NCBI GenBank assembly: GCA_947685225.1
Contig: CANTUV010000011.1
Span: 66,080,501 to 66,144,500, forward strand
From: Garcia nutans
Lineage: Eukaryota; Streptophyta; Magnoliopsida; Malpighiales; Euphorbiaceae
Direction: 5' to 3'
Length of the DNA stretch: 64,000 nucleotides
Every line of letters begins with the position of its first letter. Position 1 is the stretch's first letter. The translations under genes were made by a program, and so were the position numbers. The notes beneath the pieces are model-generated. The model did not search any database, was not told where the DNA came from, and saw only the letters and a program-made list of their open reading frames with translations. This document shows, piece by piece, positions 1 to 12,002 of this stretch.

Positions 1-1746
1 TATCTCTTATTGTGCCAAACTTTATGTTTTATGGAATTTCGTATCAGGACAGAGAATTTCACATAAATTTATTCTAGACTAAAAATTTGCTTGACAAATC
101 AGAAGTTAAAAAAAAAACAGAAACTGATCAATATCTGTGCAGACAAATCACATATTTAGAGAGAATCAAACAAAACAAAATGAAAAAAGAAAAAGAGTAA
201 CCTGCTAATAAAAACGATGAAGATGATAGTGAGAGGCTGGATTTGTGATTGAAAATAATAGTGAGCAGGTTGAGTTGGCGGCAATGGTGATAGCGAGAGG
301 CGGCTTGAAGATGAAGGTGAGACTGAAAAACTAAGAGGCGGGTTAGCTATGAAGATAAAGGCTAGCTAAAGACTTGGTGAAACTGGAGAAGCGGCCGATC
401 GTTGGGATTACGAACTACAATTAGCTTAGATTTTGGAGATTTTAGGTATTCATTGTTGCAATAAAGAGTGAATTGAGTATATAAAATTAAATAACCAAAA
501 GAAACACGTATTTTTTTTAATGCTAAGAAGTTATATATTATAATTATCTAGTTTTAGTTTAAAATCATGTAGTTGTACCTTATTGCATATCTAATTTTAC
601 GAAAAAAAATTAAGATAAGTTTAAATAAAATTAAAATCAATTTTTTAATAAAATTTAACATATCGATATATAATAAATCTAATCATATAGTTTATATAAT
701 TAATACAAATATATATGAATAATTTTTATTAATTATAATGATTATTTATATATATACAAACACACTATATACTATATACAATTTATAAAATTTTATATTA
801 ATATATGTATGATACACATTTATAAAACTTTATATTTTTATATTTATAATTATTTTTACAATATTCACTATATATACTTACACATACACATAAAATTTAT
901 AATATTTGTTTATATTAAATATGCTATATATATAAATTTATAAATTTATTATTTTAAGTCATATATAATTAATTTACTAAATGTTAATATATATATATAT
1001 ATGTAGTTATAGTTTATAGTATTTGTTTATTATATATAGAAATTGTAATACTCTGTCAATTAAAAACTTTTTAAGAATATTTAAATTATGCAAGCAAATT
1101 AGAATATATTAATTAATAATGCAAACCAAATATATTTTAAAAATATATATATTACACATATGTACTATAACTTGGTATTAGTAATTAAATAATCATTAAC
1201 TATTAATAAAATATTTATTTTTAATTAAATACATTAAGTTTGTTACATTACTTTATTAGTCCTTGAACAAAATTATGAGTTCGTTCCTATCGTTCAAATA
1301 TAAATATATTTTGCAGAATAAAAAATCTATCACACAAAGCAACTAATGAAAAATACAAATCATATATCACTTTAATTGAATATACAACTTGACTACATCT
1401 TTCTCATAAAATCATCTCTGTCAAAAAAAAAACCAGCTGTCACTTGATCAGTCAATGCCCAAGCTGGAACATGGTTCAACGGCACCCTGACAATGAAAAA
1501 AAGAAAAAGGGAATCCAAAATGAATCTATTGCTATCATAACATTTCCAATGTGTAATAAATCCACGTATATATAATATGAATTCCTAAAAACTATGGCAA
1601 ATTACTTTGATCCATGCTTCAAGTGGAAGATAGAGCTATGGCCATGGTTGAAATTTAACTTGGATCTTTTTTTTTTTTTCTAATAATAAGGCCTTTTATC
1701 ATATATGAAATCCTGGGAATTATGATTAAGTCATATTACTCCAATT
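1..1746. other. AT-rich intergenic DNA, no gene seen
   Basis: Mostly A/T with short TA runs, particularly 480-1260. The stretch at about 200-420 is richer in G (repeats of the type gagaggcgg) and read on the minus strand ends in a plausible splice donor (AGCAG|GTTAC near 200). It could therefore be an untranslated exon or a transposon end, but no open frame or recognisable protein supports that. Confidence 0.5.
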
Positions 1747-2563
1747 CTACTGAAAGATGCTACTCACAGAGCAGTCATCATGAACACGCCATATTGTCTC
1801 GGCCCAGAAGATTCGCTACCGACAAGATTGTGAACTGAGGAAAATAGTTCTGCTCTGCCACTGGTATTGTGTTGGTTATAATCACCTCTTGAAAAAGACC
1901 ACCTGATAACCTCTCTATAGCTGGCGGGCTGCAAACAACAACACACAATAGTAACAAAATCTACATATAAAAACAATCAGATGCATGGATGATATTTGCA
2001 GCTCTGTGCTTGCTCTATCCTATAATGTTGTCCAAATGATAACAAAAACTTGGCTACATTGGCATTCAGCCAAAGGATTATTAAAGTACTTCAGCTACCA
2101 TTAGTGGTCAGAAACGGATGGTCACAGTCAAAAGTTGTGATCTAACTCTTAGTTTTGTAGCAAATTGATAACTGAACAAAGTAACAGACTGATTTTGCCT
2201 ACCAGTGTTTCCATCCATATCAAGGGAGTTCCAAAACACCAAGGGACTCAAGTTGGTTTCTTAATCCTTCTCCAAAATTGTTGAAAATGCATATAGATAT
2301 TAAAGGCCAAATACTGATTGTTGTTATTCGCTGCATCGATGATACAGTCCATTGGACCTTCTGATACCAAGATTTTTCATATGCAATAGGATATTGTTCC
2401 AGAAAATATCCAGATACCTGAAAACAGCATGCGTACTGCATGCATAGACCTCCCTTGCTCCCTCTTGATGCAATAAAGCCGCACCTTTGGTAATAGTCCC
2501 TGCAACAAAAATCAGCCAACGAGCAAGCAAAGATTTTAGTATGTCAAATGATTTCAGTGGCAA

Positions 2564-2992
2564 AGTAAATTCTATAGGACGGTTGTTAAGCCTGCGATAC
2601 TCTATGGTAGTGAGTGTTGGGCACCAACAGGACAACATTTGCATAAGATGAGTGTGGCAGAAATGAGGATGCTAAGATGGATGTGTGGACATACCAGACT
2701 GGACAAAATTAAGAATGTTCATATTCGACAAAAAGTCCAAGTAGCGGATGTCGGAGATAAGGTGAGGGAAGGAAGACTTAGATGGTATGGACATATTTTA
2801 AGAAGACCTCCTAATGCTGCGGTTCGTAAGTGTGAGAATTTGTTGATTGAGGGGGCTAGAGGTCGTGGAAGACCTAGAACTGTGTGGAAGAAGGTGATAG
2901 CAAGAGACTTACGTGCCTTAGATCTTGATGCGGATTTGATTAATGACAGACTTGAATGGAGACGTAAAATCCGTGTCTTGGAAGGAGCCTAA
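2564..2992 (+). CDS. C-terminal piece of LINE reverse transcriptase ORF
   Basis: One uninterrupted frame runs from the truncated 5' edge of the element to a TAA at 2990-2992, about 142 codons. It contains the post-RT motifs KPAILYGSECW (about residues 9-19), MLRWMCG and RLRWYGHILRR, and the C-terminal block RGRGRPRTVWKKVI found at the end of plant LINE ORFs. No endonuclease domain and no RT catalytic core (YADD) are present, since 5' truncation removed them. The fragment cannot support transposition and is not expected to be expressed from its own promoter. The first in-frame ATG, at 2639, is internal and is not a gene start. Confidence 0.8.
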   Translation, partial: SKFYRTVVKPAILYGSECWAPTGQHLHKMSVAEMRMLRWMCGHTRLDKIKNVHIRQKVQVADVGDKVREGRLRWYGHILRRPPNAAVRKCENLLIEGARGRGRPRTVWKKVIARDLRALDLDADLINDRLEWRRKIRVLEGA

Positions 2993-3096
2993 GGCTGGAG
3001 TATCTTTTTTGGTATCTTTTGAGCTTATTTTGTTGAGGATCCATACAGCCGACCCCAACTTATTTGGGACTAAGGCTTAGTTGTTGTTGTTGTTGT
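2564..3096 (+). mobile_element. 5'-truncated RTE-type LINE in a PRPS intron
   Basis: The 533-bp insert is bounded by an 18-bp direct repeat, aaatgatttcagtggcaa, at 2546-2563 and 3097-3114, which is a target-site duplication. It carries the end of a reverse-transcriptase ORF, a short 3' UTR with the phrase cagccgaccccaactta, and a (TTG)n tail at about 3080-3096, the 3' signature I associate with plant RTE-clade LINEs. It lies in the opposite orientation to the host PRPS gene, in the intron between exons 4264-4195 and 2499-2418. The perfect target duplication suggests a fairly recent insertion. Confidence 0.85.
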
Positions 3097-3654
3097 AAAT
3101 GATTTCAGTGGCAAGACTAGTAAAGACAATTGCAGAAGCATAGTTATCAAATCCTAACCAAACTAATAGTCAGATCAGTTGAGCATTGAATCAGACTCTT
3201 CTCTCACATTGTTTTCTTATTTACTGTCTGAAAACAAACAGGGCAATAAGAGTTTTTTTATTTTATTTTTTAAACAAGGGTCAAATGTAGTGAAACTGAC
3301 AACTTTGTAAAAAAAACAATTGCTTAGTTACTAACCAAGGTGATTTAACCAGCCAAATAGAAGTGGTACAAACAAGTGCAGCAATTTAAACAATGACTTC
3401 TGGCATAATGTTGCATATCATAGGGGAAAGAAGAAGAATAGCTGAAGGTTGATGGTGGGTTGATGATGGTTGAAGATTGGCTACTAGATAAGACAAAAAG
3501 AATAACTGAATGGCATGCATTTTAGTACAGCAGTAGAATGGCAGAATTAGCAAATTATTCCTTATATCATATTTTGTCTTTTATTACTTTTACTACTTAT
3601 TTAAGGATGTACGTTCATGAAAGGATTATCAATTATCAAATATCAAGAATTACT

Positions 3655-3770
3655 TCTATTTCCCTCTCTTCTCTTCTCTTCCTTCTCCCTTCTTCCTAAG
3701 TTCTGCCCTCTCTTCCTCTGATTCTTCTCTGTTTCTCTCTTTTCTTCTCTATTTCTCCCTCCTTTCTATA
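3655..3770 (+). repeat. Polypyrimidine (CT-rich) tract
   Basis: About 115 bases composed almost only of C and T (tcttctcttctcttcc-like), inside the PRPS intron. It may be the tail of an old LTR or simple-sequence expansion. On the minus strand it is a GA tract. No function can be shown. Confidence 0.6.
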
Positions 3771-6700
3771 TTACTAACTGTTTGGTTGTTACACATAACT
3801 CACAGTGGCATAAAGACCAATGCCTCTAAGGCGATAGTGGGTCTGTCATAAATATTCACTAGACACTAGTTAAATATATTTAATTCACAAATACGAAAAA
3901 TGATGTAAAAAGAATATGCATGCTTTTTATATTATTTTTAAATGATCATGTTATACAACATCAAATTTTTGATAGATCTCATGAGGTCATATTCAATGTG
4001 CACAAAAACATATTTTTGGGCTACCAACAGCTGAATCTGTATATCAATGGTTAAATCAGTGAACCAATAATCCAGGCCTTTCTTAACTTGATGATCTATG
4101 CAGTTTAGATAGCTATAGTTAAAGTCCGCTCCTTAGACATAGAAGTATTTTCCTATAGGAAAGAGCAGAAAATTAAATTTTGAGAGAAGTTCACCAGCTG
4201 TATCAATCATGTCATCCACCATGACTGCAACCTTTCCCTTCACATCTCCTATCAAATTCATAACCTGTAATATTACATTGAGTAAACTGTAACATACAAC
4301 AACTTATGACTTCAATGCACACAACTCAACTAAGTCGCTATTTAGAAAACTTGTAATATCAAATCATACAAAACACAATGTGATGCCCACATCAGCTTAC
4401 ATACAGAAGGAGAAGCTCAGGAACTGAAGCAGAAATGAAGCCGTAACTGTGGGCTAAGTGGAGCCAAATTACTACATATAAATACTCCTGAAGCTAATAT
4501 CGTTTAGGTTATAATGAATATTTAATGTCAAATGTTTAAAAAATTACATTTATTCCAAATAAACAGCTTCAAAATGCTCTCGTTTTGTGTTGTTTTGGAA
4601 TTAATCAACTCTATCAAACATGTTGTATTGAGCAGCTTTGTGTGGAGTTATGCTACTACCACATACTCTAAAAATTTTTTATACATCTTTTTCTTACATG
4701 GAAAAAGATATTGGCGAGCAATTGTACGTTAGGGCTCTTTATTAATGTATGGGCAGAGAGAGATTATGATAAATAAAAAATGATGGCAAATCAAGCAAGT
4801 AAATTGAGAAAAATGGGGTGAGACACTTTCTCATGTTTGGGTTTCCTTTTTGCCATGTTCTAGTTCTTCCATTTGTCAATGATTTTGTAATTAGGTCAAA
4901 TGGAAGGAAAGAAATTTATCCTTTCTTTGTAATGATAATAACAATAATAATGAAATTTCAGTCATGATAAAAACAAAAACATCAATTTTACTTCTCCAAT
5001 AAAAAAAATTATGCAATATGAAATCAGAAAACTAAACTCTTAAAGTAAAAATTACTATATAAATGATAGGAGTGCTATCTATGTACTAATGTTTTGACTT
5101 TTTAATATAAGATAGATAACAGGGAGGGTCGTGTACTTTTAATTAGAAAAATTTCAGAATTTAAATTACATTACACCTGGTTACCTGATCGTGCTATCTA
5201 TGTAATAAAATAATTGTCTCATTCTCATAAGGGTGGCTTCACCACTCAAGGGAAGTTAAACAAAATGAAAAGACATGTCAGTCCCAATGCAGAAAATATG
5301 AAACAAAAGTGAAATCAAGGGTAAGAATTACAGAAGCACTTTTATTCATTTCAAGAGTACGTGTTCCCGCAAAAAGCCTTCTCTTTCATTTGCAAAAGGC
5401 TAGGAATGATATGGCAAATAACATTTATCTATCCAATAATATTTCTCAATGCATCACTTGAAATTATGAATATCCCACAGCCATGAGGCATTAGCAAGCA
5501 GGATATAAGAAGATTATACCTCCGCAACATTATGTCCATGGCGCCTTTTATCCACAATGGCCAGAGGAGCATCTGACAATTTCTTGGTGAAAGCACGTGC
5601 CCTTGCTATGCCACCAACATCAGGGGAGACCACCACCAAATCATCAGAACATATAGTCTTGCTTGCAAGGTAATCAAGTATCACAGGCTAGTGTTGAACA
5701 AAGAAATAAATATTGGTTGTCAAAAGTGCATCCTGGTTTATAATCATGCTCCATAAAAAATGAATGATACATTAGCAACAAAATCTTCAATAATCAAAGT
5801 CAACACATGAAGGCGTGCTGCACAAAACATCAGCTTATCATGAAAACCTATTTCAGCCTCTTGAATGAACAAATTAGAACTCAATTCCATTTAGGTATCA
5901 GTGTAATACACTTGAAACTTTTTCCCATACTCAACCAAGTGTTTGGATAAGGTGGTAATCACAGGTACAAAGTCATTACCTGAACATATACATGATCCAC
6001 AGGAATGTCAAAATACCCCATTGACTGCCCAGAGTGAAGATCACAAGCAAGAACACGATTTGCACCTGCTTCTGTAATCAAATTTGCAACAAGTTTGGCA
6101 GCAATGGATTCACGCCCTTGAGTCTGAAACAGCAAAAGATGTGAGCCATTAAAAAAAGGGTGGAGCAAAAATGAACTTATGCCACTAGCCATTCTGATTG
6201 TATATTATCAGCTTCCAAAGACGTATGACTATTAGACAGATGCACCCTAAGGAAAGAGTACTTCCATGTTTCATTCCTCAAGCTAAGTTGTACAAGATGA
6301 CTAATTCTGCAAATACTCATATCAACAGAGTTTACCCAAAATATGGAATAACTGCATTAATATTTTTGGCCGAAGCCCTCCGACAAGCATCAATCATTAT
6401 CAAAAGCTCCATAAGATTCTCATTTGCAGGAGGACATGTGGGTTGCACAAGATAAACATCACATCCTCTAACACTTTCTTGCAATTGGACATAAATCTCA
6501 CCATCTGCGAAACACTTTATTTTAATCTTTCCAAGCTCCAAGCCCATGTAGCATGCAATTTCCTATGGGATAAAAAACAATGCATCATAAACTGAGTGAA
6601 AAAAGATTTAAAAATGTGCAAAAGCTTGTGAAATGTTGGGATAAAAATAAATAGAGACAAATAAATTAAAGTGTAGCGATGATTAAGAATAACAAATGAG

Positions 6701-7767
6701 GTCATAGATAAAAAGAAAAATATCTCATAAACGAGATTATGGGAATGGAAAATGGTTAATTTTGTTTATCAAATACATATCTGAAACAAAAACACGTCAA
6801 AGGTTCTACAAGTTCAGTAAACTGTACTGATAAAACTTGAAAAAGGAATTTAGGAGAACAGGCTAGAGTCTTAACAGAACTGAAGCTAATAAATAATACC
6901 ATTAAAGACCATCAAGTAAATTCCAGTAACACTAAAAACAGTCAAGCAAGCCATCTGAAAATTTTATAAAACCAGAACTTCAGAGTGAGCACAATGAATT
7001 TGAATGTTGCAATGCTTTTAAAGACTTGATAATTTTATTTTTTCAGTAGCTTGCATGGCCTCCACCGCGCAATATCGTTTCTTTTTTCTTACAATTAATT
7101 TTTTCAGGGGTATTAATGAAAATTTAAAAGGACGGTGGGTGAAATTTACCCGCAGTTATCTAATTCATCATTGAACCCATGTCATTTGCTTCAGGTGTTG
7201 GCCTTCAGCAGTATAATGTTATCATAATACACTCTGAAAAAACATGCAGGTGATACCAAAGAATGAAAATAAAAATTTTTATTTCTACAATTACGTTGGC
7301 TTCATAAAAATCAACACTCGTTATAACGCAAGTTTCTGAAACACCAAAGAAATGAACCAAATAGAATTGTTGAGCATGGGAGGAAAAGAAGACAAGAATA
7401 CCTGAGATAGTGCAGGATTGGCAGTGCCAGAGAAAATGCGGAGCCTGGTTTCATGTCTGTTAGCAATACTGTTTTCCGGGTGGGTTTTGGAAGCTTAAAA
7501 ACTTGGGAATGATTGTTCGCTAGGACTAAGGAGTGGAAGGCATGGCTTGCCGTTGTCGAACTTCAGCGGCTCCACCAGATTACACCTCTGCAATGAACAT
7601 AATCACAATTGGAAATGCACGATTTCAATCATTGAAAACAAATTAATAGTAAAAAAAAATGAGAAGACAGCTACCACGGCGTGTCGGATTGGATAGCGAG
7701 GATCATTTGGAACGAGACTTGAAGAGCTTAGTACAGAAGAAGTGGATAAGTGAAACAGAGACGCCAT

Positions 7768-9322
7768 TATTGACGATAAGTATTTTATTAGAGGTACAAA
7801 GTTAGAGTTTCACTTTCAGTTGCTTTTTCTCATTTTCTTTCCTTTCGAGGAGAAGAGAAGAAAGGAAACGAATCAATTGCCCAATTCCTCGCTATTCGCT
7901 GATAATCCCGAGCTTTATTGACGTTAAGAACATTAAAAAAACAGCAAATCTATCACGAAAACATCCTAATTTACTATTTTATTATATTTTTTAAAAAAAT
8001 TCTTATATATTTATTTATGACTTTCTATTTAATTATTAAGATTTTTATCTCATTTGTGTATAAAAAATTAAAATAATATTAGGTATTATTATTTATATAA
8101 ATATATAATAATATTACATATACATTTTTTACATTTTTATGGGACATGAAATTTAAAAATACTTTTTCTCACATATAAGTATGACCATTTTATATGCTAT
8201 TGTTTATATATAAATATATATAAAAAAAGAGAACATTTTTTCTCAATATAAAAACTCTTACCCCTTGTTTGAAAGATAGTTTCCAATAGTTTAGTGTGCA
8301 TGGTATGGTTTAGTTTTATGTTTGTTTTGATTTTCAATAACATGGTATGATATCACATTATTTTTTCATAGTTTAAAAATAATAATTTTTGTGAAGTTTT
8401 TAAAACTATTAAATTTATGGTTTATCATAGTTTAAATTTTTTTTTCAAAAATACCCTTAACAAGTGCTTAAATTTCTAACTATAATTTTATAACTTAATA
8501 ATATTTATTTTTTCTCATCTCATTCATTCTCTAAAAAATAAAAAAATAATAAAAAAATTAATTATCAATTACAAAATAATTATAATTAGCAATTAAAATA
8601 AATTAGTTACAAAAAATAAATTATTGACTATAAAAAATAAATTTAATATTATTTTATATGAATTTTATATCTTTGATTGAAATTAATTATTAACTATAAA
8701 AAAAATTTAATATTATTTAATATAAATTTTAATTAAAATTGATATTAATTTTAGTTTGAGGATATTATTGTTATTTTATTATTCTTCCAACTATACTATA
8801 AGATTAAATCAAATAAAAATAATTTAGTTAACTGTATATTAATAAATTTTACTAGCAGTCATTCAAATAAAGTGTTAATAAGTATAAAAAGTGATGCATA
8901 ATTTTCTTTGAAGAAAAATCTTTTAGTCATCCATTGATTAGATTTTCTGCATTTTTATTTTTTCAATAATCAGAAGGTTATATTTATTAATTATCTTTTG
9001 AGTACTGCATATAAATTTCATATTTGATTGATTACCAAAATCTGAAAATTTTTGTTGAAAGAAAGAACGAAAAGCTTTATAAAACAAAAAACTGCAAAGA
9101 AATAAAACGTCACTGTAGTAACAGTAATTTACAAGAGATGCAAGAGATACAAATCCAAACATCAGCTTTGTTTAATACAAGGAGATCTTGGACCTTACAA
9201 GTCATTTATTAAGTTCTTTTTCTATGGTTCCCAATGAAATTAAGGTGAAATGCATTTATGTGATCAAGAACGAGGTGTAGAAGAAGAACTGAAGAAGGCA
9301 ACAACTGAAAACAGCCTTGAAA
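7768..9322. other. Intergenic DNA between PRPS pseudogene and NDUFAF3-like fragment
   Basis: 7768-7925 would hold the 5' flank of the PRPS copy (minus strand), with no clear TATA box. From 7930 to 9240 the sequence is extremely AT-rich. A stretch beginning ccccttgtttgaaag at about 8263 resembles the end of a hAT-type MITE, but no matching partner end could be established. No gene seen. Confidence 0.45.
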
Positions 9323-9867
9323 TTAGGCATAAACTCCATATGGAAGCAGTGCAGTAGCCACAATTCTCCCCCCTTCATTTAGTATGTTGTAAGTTGATGC
9401 AGCATTCCTCTGCAGCCATAATCACCAACATTAAAGCATTAAAGTTGGCAAATAAGCCAGTAATAAAAGCCAACACATGTAACTTGACATGCATTATTTG
9501 ATTTTTCTGTAATGATTAATTTATCCATTGTATATAAAACATAATGCCACTAAATCACTTCTGATAACAATGCAGCTTAGCATATGCTAATGCATAAAAG
9601 CATTAAAAAAAACACTTGATGTCTCATTTAAAACAGAATCTTTGGCCCGACATTATTATGAATTGATGGTTGAGATCTACTTTTTTTTTCTACAACTATT
9701 TCCTAGTAAGGTTCCATGCCTCATATCAAACCAATATTAAGGATGTGGCCGCAAAGCATAACTTACCGAGTCAATAGCTTCAAACTTCATGCTAGTAGAT
9801 CGAATGAAGCGCCTCAATTCTGGATCTATTTGTTGAATTTGCCTTCCCTGGCCAAGAATAAAAATCT
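9323..9867 (-). pseudogene. C-terminal two exons of an NDUFAF3-like (Mth938-domain) gene
   Basis: Exon 9867-9767 reads IFILGQGRQIQQIDPELRRF, then IRSTSMKFEAIDS, followed by a GTAAGT donor. After a 357-bp intron with a TGCAG acceptor, exon 9409-9323 reads RNAASTYNILNEGGRIVATA, then LLPYGVYA and TAA. The joined residues match the C-terminal half of plant NDUFAF3-like proteins, a mitochondrial respiratory complex I assembly factor family with a DUF498/Mth938 domain. Splice sites and frame are intact here. I cannot find the upstream exons (transit peptide and the segment around GSLLCVGN) before or within the transposon that follows at 10.9 kb. It is either a truncated gene copy or a gene whose 5' exons lie beyond a very large insertion. 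Confidence 0.65.
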
Positions 9868-10146
9868 CTAAGAAGAAAAAAAAGAAACAGTGAAATGCTT
9901 AAAAAAAGAGATCTTTTTTTTTGTGTTGTTTAACTCATTAGGGAAAAGAAAATTGTCTAGCTACACAACAATAACAACATATATTTAAGATTCAATTGTG
10001 TGCGGTAACAGTAGCAGAACCAAGAACAAAGTGAATGGGGATAAATTTTTTAAGTAAAAATAAAATTACAGGTGAATTAAAAATAAAATTAAATATTTAA
10101 TATTATAATAAAATATAATTTTTTTATATTATTTATTAAATTCTAA

Positions 10147-10180
10147 CTTGTTTGGGACTAAGGCTTAGTTGTTGTTGTTG
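10147..10180 (+). mobile_element. Minimal LINE insertion: 3' tail only
   Basis: Only 34 bases of the same LINE 3' end seen at 3060-3096 (tttgggactaaggcttag followed by TTG repeats) are present. They are flanked by a 17-bp direct repeat, tatttattaaattctaa, at 10130-10146 and 10181-10197. This is an extreme 5' truncation with an intact target-site duplication. Confidence 0.8.
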
Positions 10181-10528
10181 TATTTATTAAATTCTAAAAT
10201 TTTATTAAATTTTTTACATGTCTTTTTATTTTTAATTTTTGAATCTATTAATTTATTTAGGTGATTTTATTAAATTAAATTTTATAAAAATATTATTTCA
10301 AATGATAATATTATTTTTACTTAATTCGTAATTAAATTAAAAAATTATTGCAATAATCTAAATATCTAATTATAAAATTTTAAATGTACAAAAAAAGCAA
10401 TAATATATATTTATATTTATTTATATATAAAAATCCAAAATTTTATGTATGTACATATATATAATTTAAATAATTATAAATATATATAATTATATAATAG
10501 TTTATATATATATGTATGTATGTATGGT

Positions 10529-10531
<3 letters not shown>

Positions 10532-10561
<30 letters not shown>
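10532..10561 (+). repeat. Poly(G) run of 30
   Basis: An uninterrupted run of G between TA-rich DNA (tatgtatgtatggtatt) and gttgttgag. It is very unusual in this AT-rich setting and its exact length may be an assembly or sequencing artefact. Confidence 0.7.
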
Positions 10562-10563
<2 letters not shown>

Positions 10564-11967
10564 GTTGAGAGTATCTGGGTCCTTACTAATAAAAAAACAA
10601 ATGCTCATCTCTGAAAGCATGAGAAGCTATTATACATCATTTGTTTATTCTTGCCATTCTCATATTTATGTCTGTAGTAGAACGCTATAAATAGTATTCA
10701 GATTCAAAATACAGATCATTGGTTGTAGCTTGTAGCAGGGTTAGGATAAATTTATTAACTTCTAGAAAGCTTTCATTTCGAACATTAGTTACCAACGTCG
10801 TAAATCAAGAATTTAAAGCTCACCCATCCAACCTTTCTAAAATACAAGACAAATATCTCACCCTTGGCCTCCTAGTTCTAAAGCCAAATTCACGTAGAGA
10901 ATTTCGATTACACTGTAAGAAAAAGTAACTCTAGTAAAGACAAAAATAGTAGCTAAAATTATAAAATAATATGGCTAAAATACTTAGTAGGAACATAAAC
11001 TTATGTTACTAAAAACGACATAATAAAAAATTAGCTACATAATTTTTATTTTATCACATAAATAATTTTATTATAGCTAAAAGATTAAATATTTTGCCAT
11101 AAAATAAATAAAACTTGTAGCAATTTATTAACTATATTAGACGCGCTAGATTAATATTTATAACTATATATAAATTAGTTATAATATTAATAAATTTGTG
11201 ACTACAAAAATTGATGAGATTGTCGCGGCTATGAGATCGTAGTAAATATATAAATATGTTAATCACGAATAAAATAAATCTATAGTTAAAATACTAACTT
11301 CTTGTTATGATTAAAGCATTTTGGCTACTAATATATATGTTTTAGCTATAAAATTATAAATATATAACTAAATAATAAAAGTAATTTGCTATATAAATAA
11401 TAAATTTGTCACCAAAGTATACAACAAATTGCTTCGAATTAAAACAAATTAGCTACAAGTGTTATTAACTCATGATAAAAATTATAGGCCATTAACATTT
11501 CATGAAATAGTAAATTGATGTAAAATTATATATATATATATATAATTTTAGATGAGAAAACTTTATGGTAATTTTTTCTATTAATTAAAAAGAATAAGCA
11601 TATTAAAAGAAATATTAATAATGTATAAAAATAGTTAATAAATAAAAATATATTTTTAAAATAATTGAATTATATTATTCAATACATAAACAACAAAAAT
11701 TTCCTTCTATTAATTCCTAACTACAACTAATTTTCTAAAAATAAAAATAGTTCAACTCCTTAACACGTTTACTGACAACATTTAGCAAGCTTTCTTGATT
11801 ATCTTTGAATTTTCACTAATCTACAATAATAAAAAAATTATTATACATATAAATAACATATCACTTAAATTAATTTAAAAACAAAACCATGTATATATTA
11901 TTACTACCAGCAGCTGCTGCTGCTATACTAATGTCAAAAATCCATAAAATAACGCCATGTCCATTCG

Positions 11968-11969
<2 letters not shown>

Positions 11970-11999
<30 letters not shown>
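11970..11999. repeat. (AT)n microsatellite
   Basis: Fifteen or so uninterrupted AT dinucleotides within the CACTA-like element. Similar (AT)n runs occur at about 27771-27795, 30719-30743, 32648-32672 and 54612-54634. Confidence 0.9.

Positions 12000-12002
<3 letters not shown>

Larger units (their letters stand above)
1747..7767 (-). pseudogene. Ribose-phosphate pyrophosphokinase (PRPS), unprocessed pseudogene
   Basis: PRPS makes 5-phosphoribosyl-1-pyrophosphate from ribose 5-phosphate and ATP for nucleotide, His and Trp synthesis. Exons, all bounded by GT/AG: 7767-7675 (Ser-rich, plastid-transit-like N-terminus starting MASLFHLSTSS), 7587-7402 (RCNLVEPLKF to RIFSGTANPALSQ), 6562-6336 (EIACYMGLELGK to VIPYFG), 6123-5980 (TQGRESIAAK to DHVYVQ), 5687-5520 (PVILDYLASK to RRHGHNVAE), 4264-4195 (VMNLIGDVKGK, PRPP loop VMVDDMIDTAG), 2499-2418 (GTITKGAALLHQEGA) and 1928-1747. 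Exon phases fit throughout. Three defects are visible. There is an in-frame TAA at 7497-7495, about codon 62, with conserved coding on both sides in the same frame. The 22-nt micro-exon expected between 6336 and 6123 (family residues YARADRK) is not recognisable. An extra base at about 1800-1804 shifts the frame in the conserved LLGETIW segment of the last exon. Retained introns mean it is a decayed gene copy, not a retrocopy. Assembly errors could explain one lesion but hardly all three. Confidence 0.85.

Noticed and set aside
3401..3813. Possible solo LTR in a PRPS intron, between two tggcataa words, starting tgttgcatatc and ending near actcaca.
   Set aside because: The flanking repeat does not sit directly at TG/CA ends and no related LTR is present in the window.
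5959..6192. Open frame starting MASGISSFLLHPF across PRPS sequence.
   Set aside because: It simply reads through intron sequence into the real PRPS exon at 6123-5980; the start is not a gene start.
6201..6226. Weak resemblance on the minus strand to the missing PRPS micro-exon (ATACG...AGCTGATA).
   Set aside because: Alignment needs gaps, the reading frame contains stops and no good donor follows, so it cannot be called an exon.
8263..8875. Possible hAT-type MITE starting ccccttgtttgaaag.
   Set aside because: The proposed right end (attcaaataaagtg) is a poor partner and no target duplication was found.
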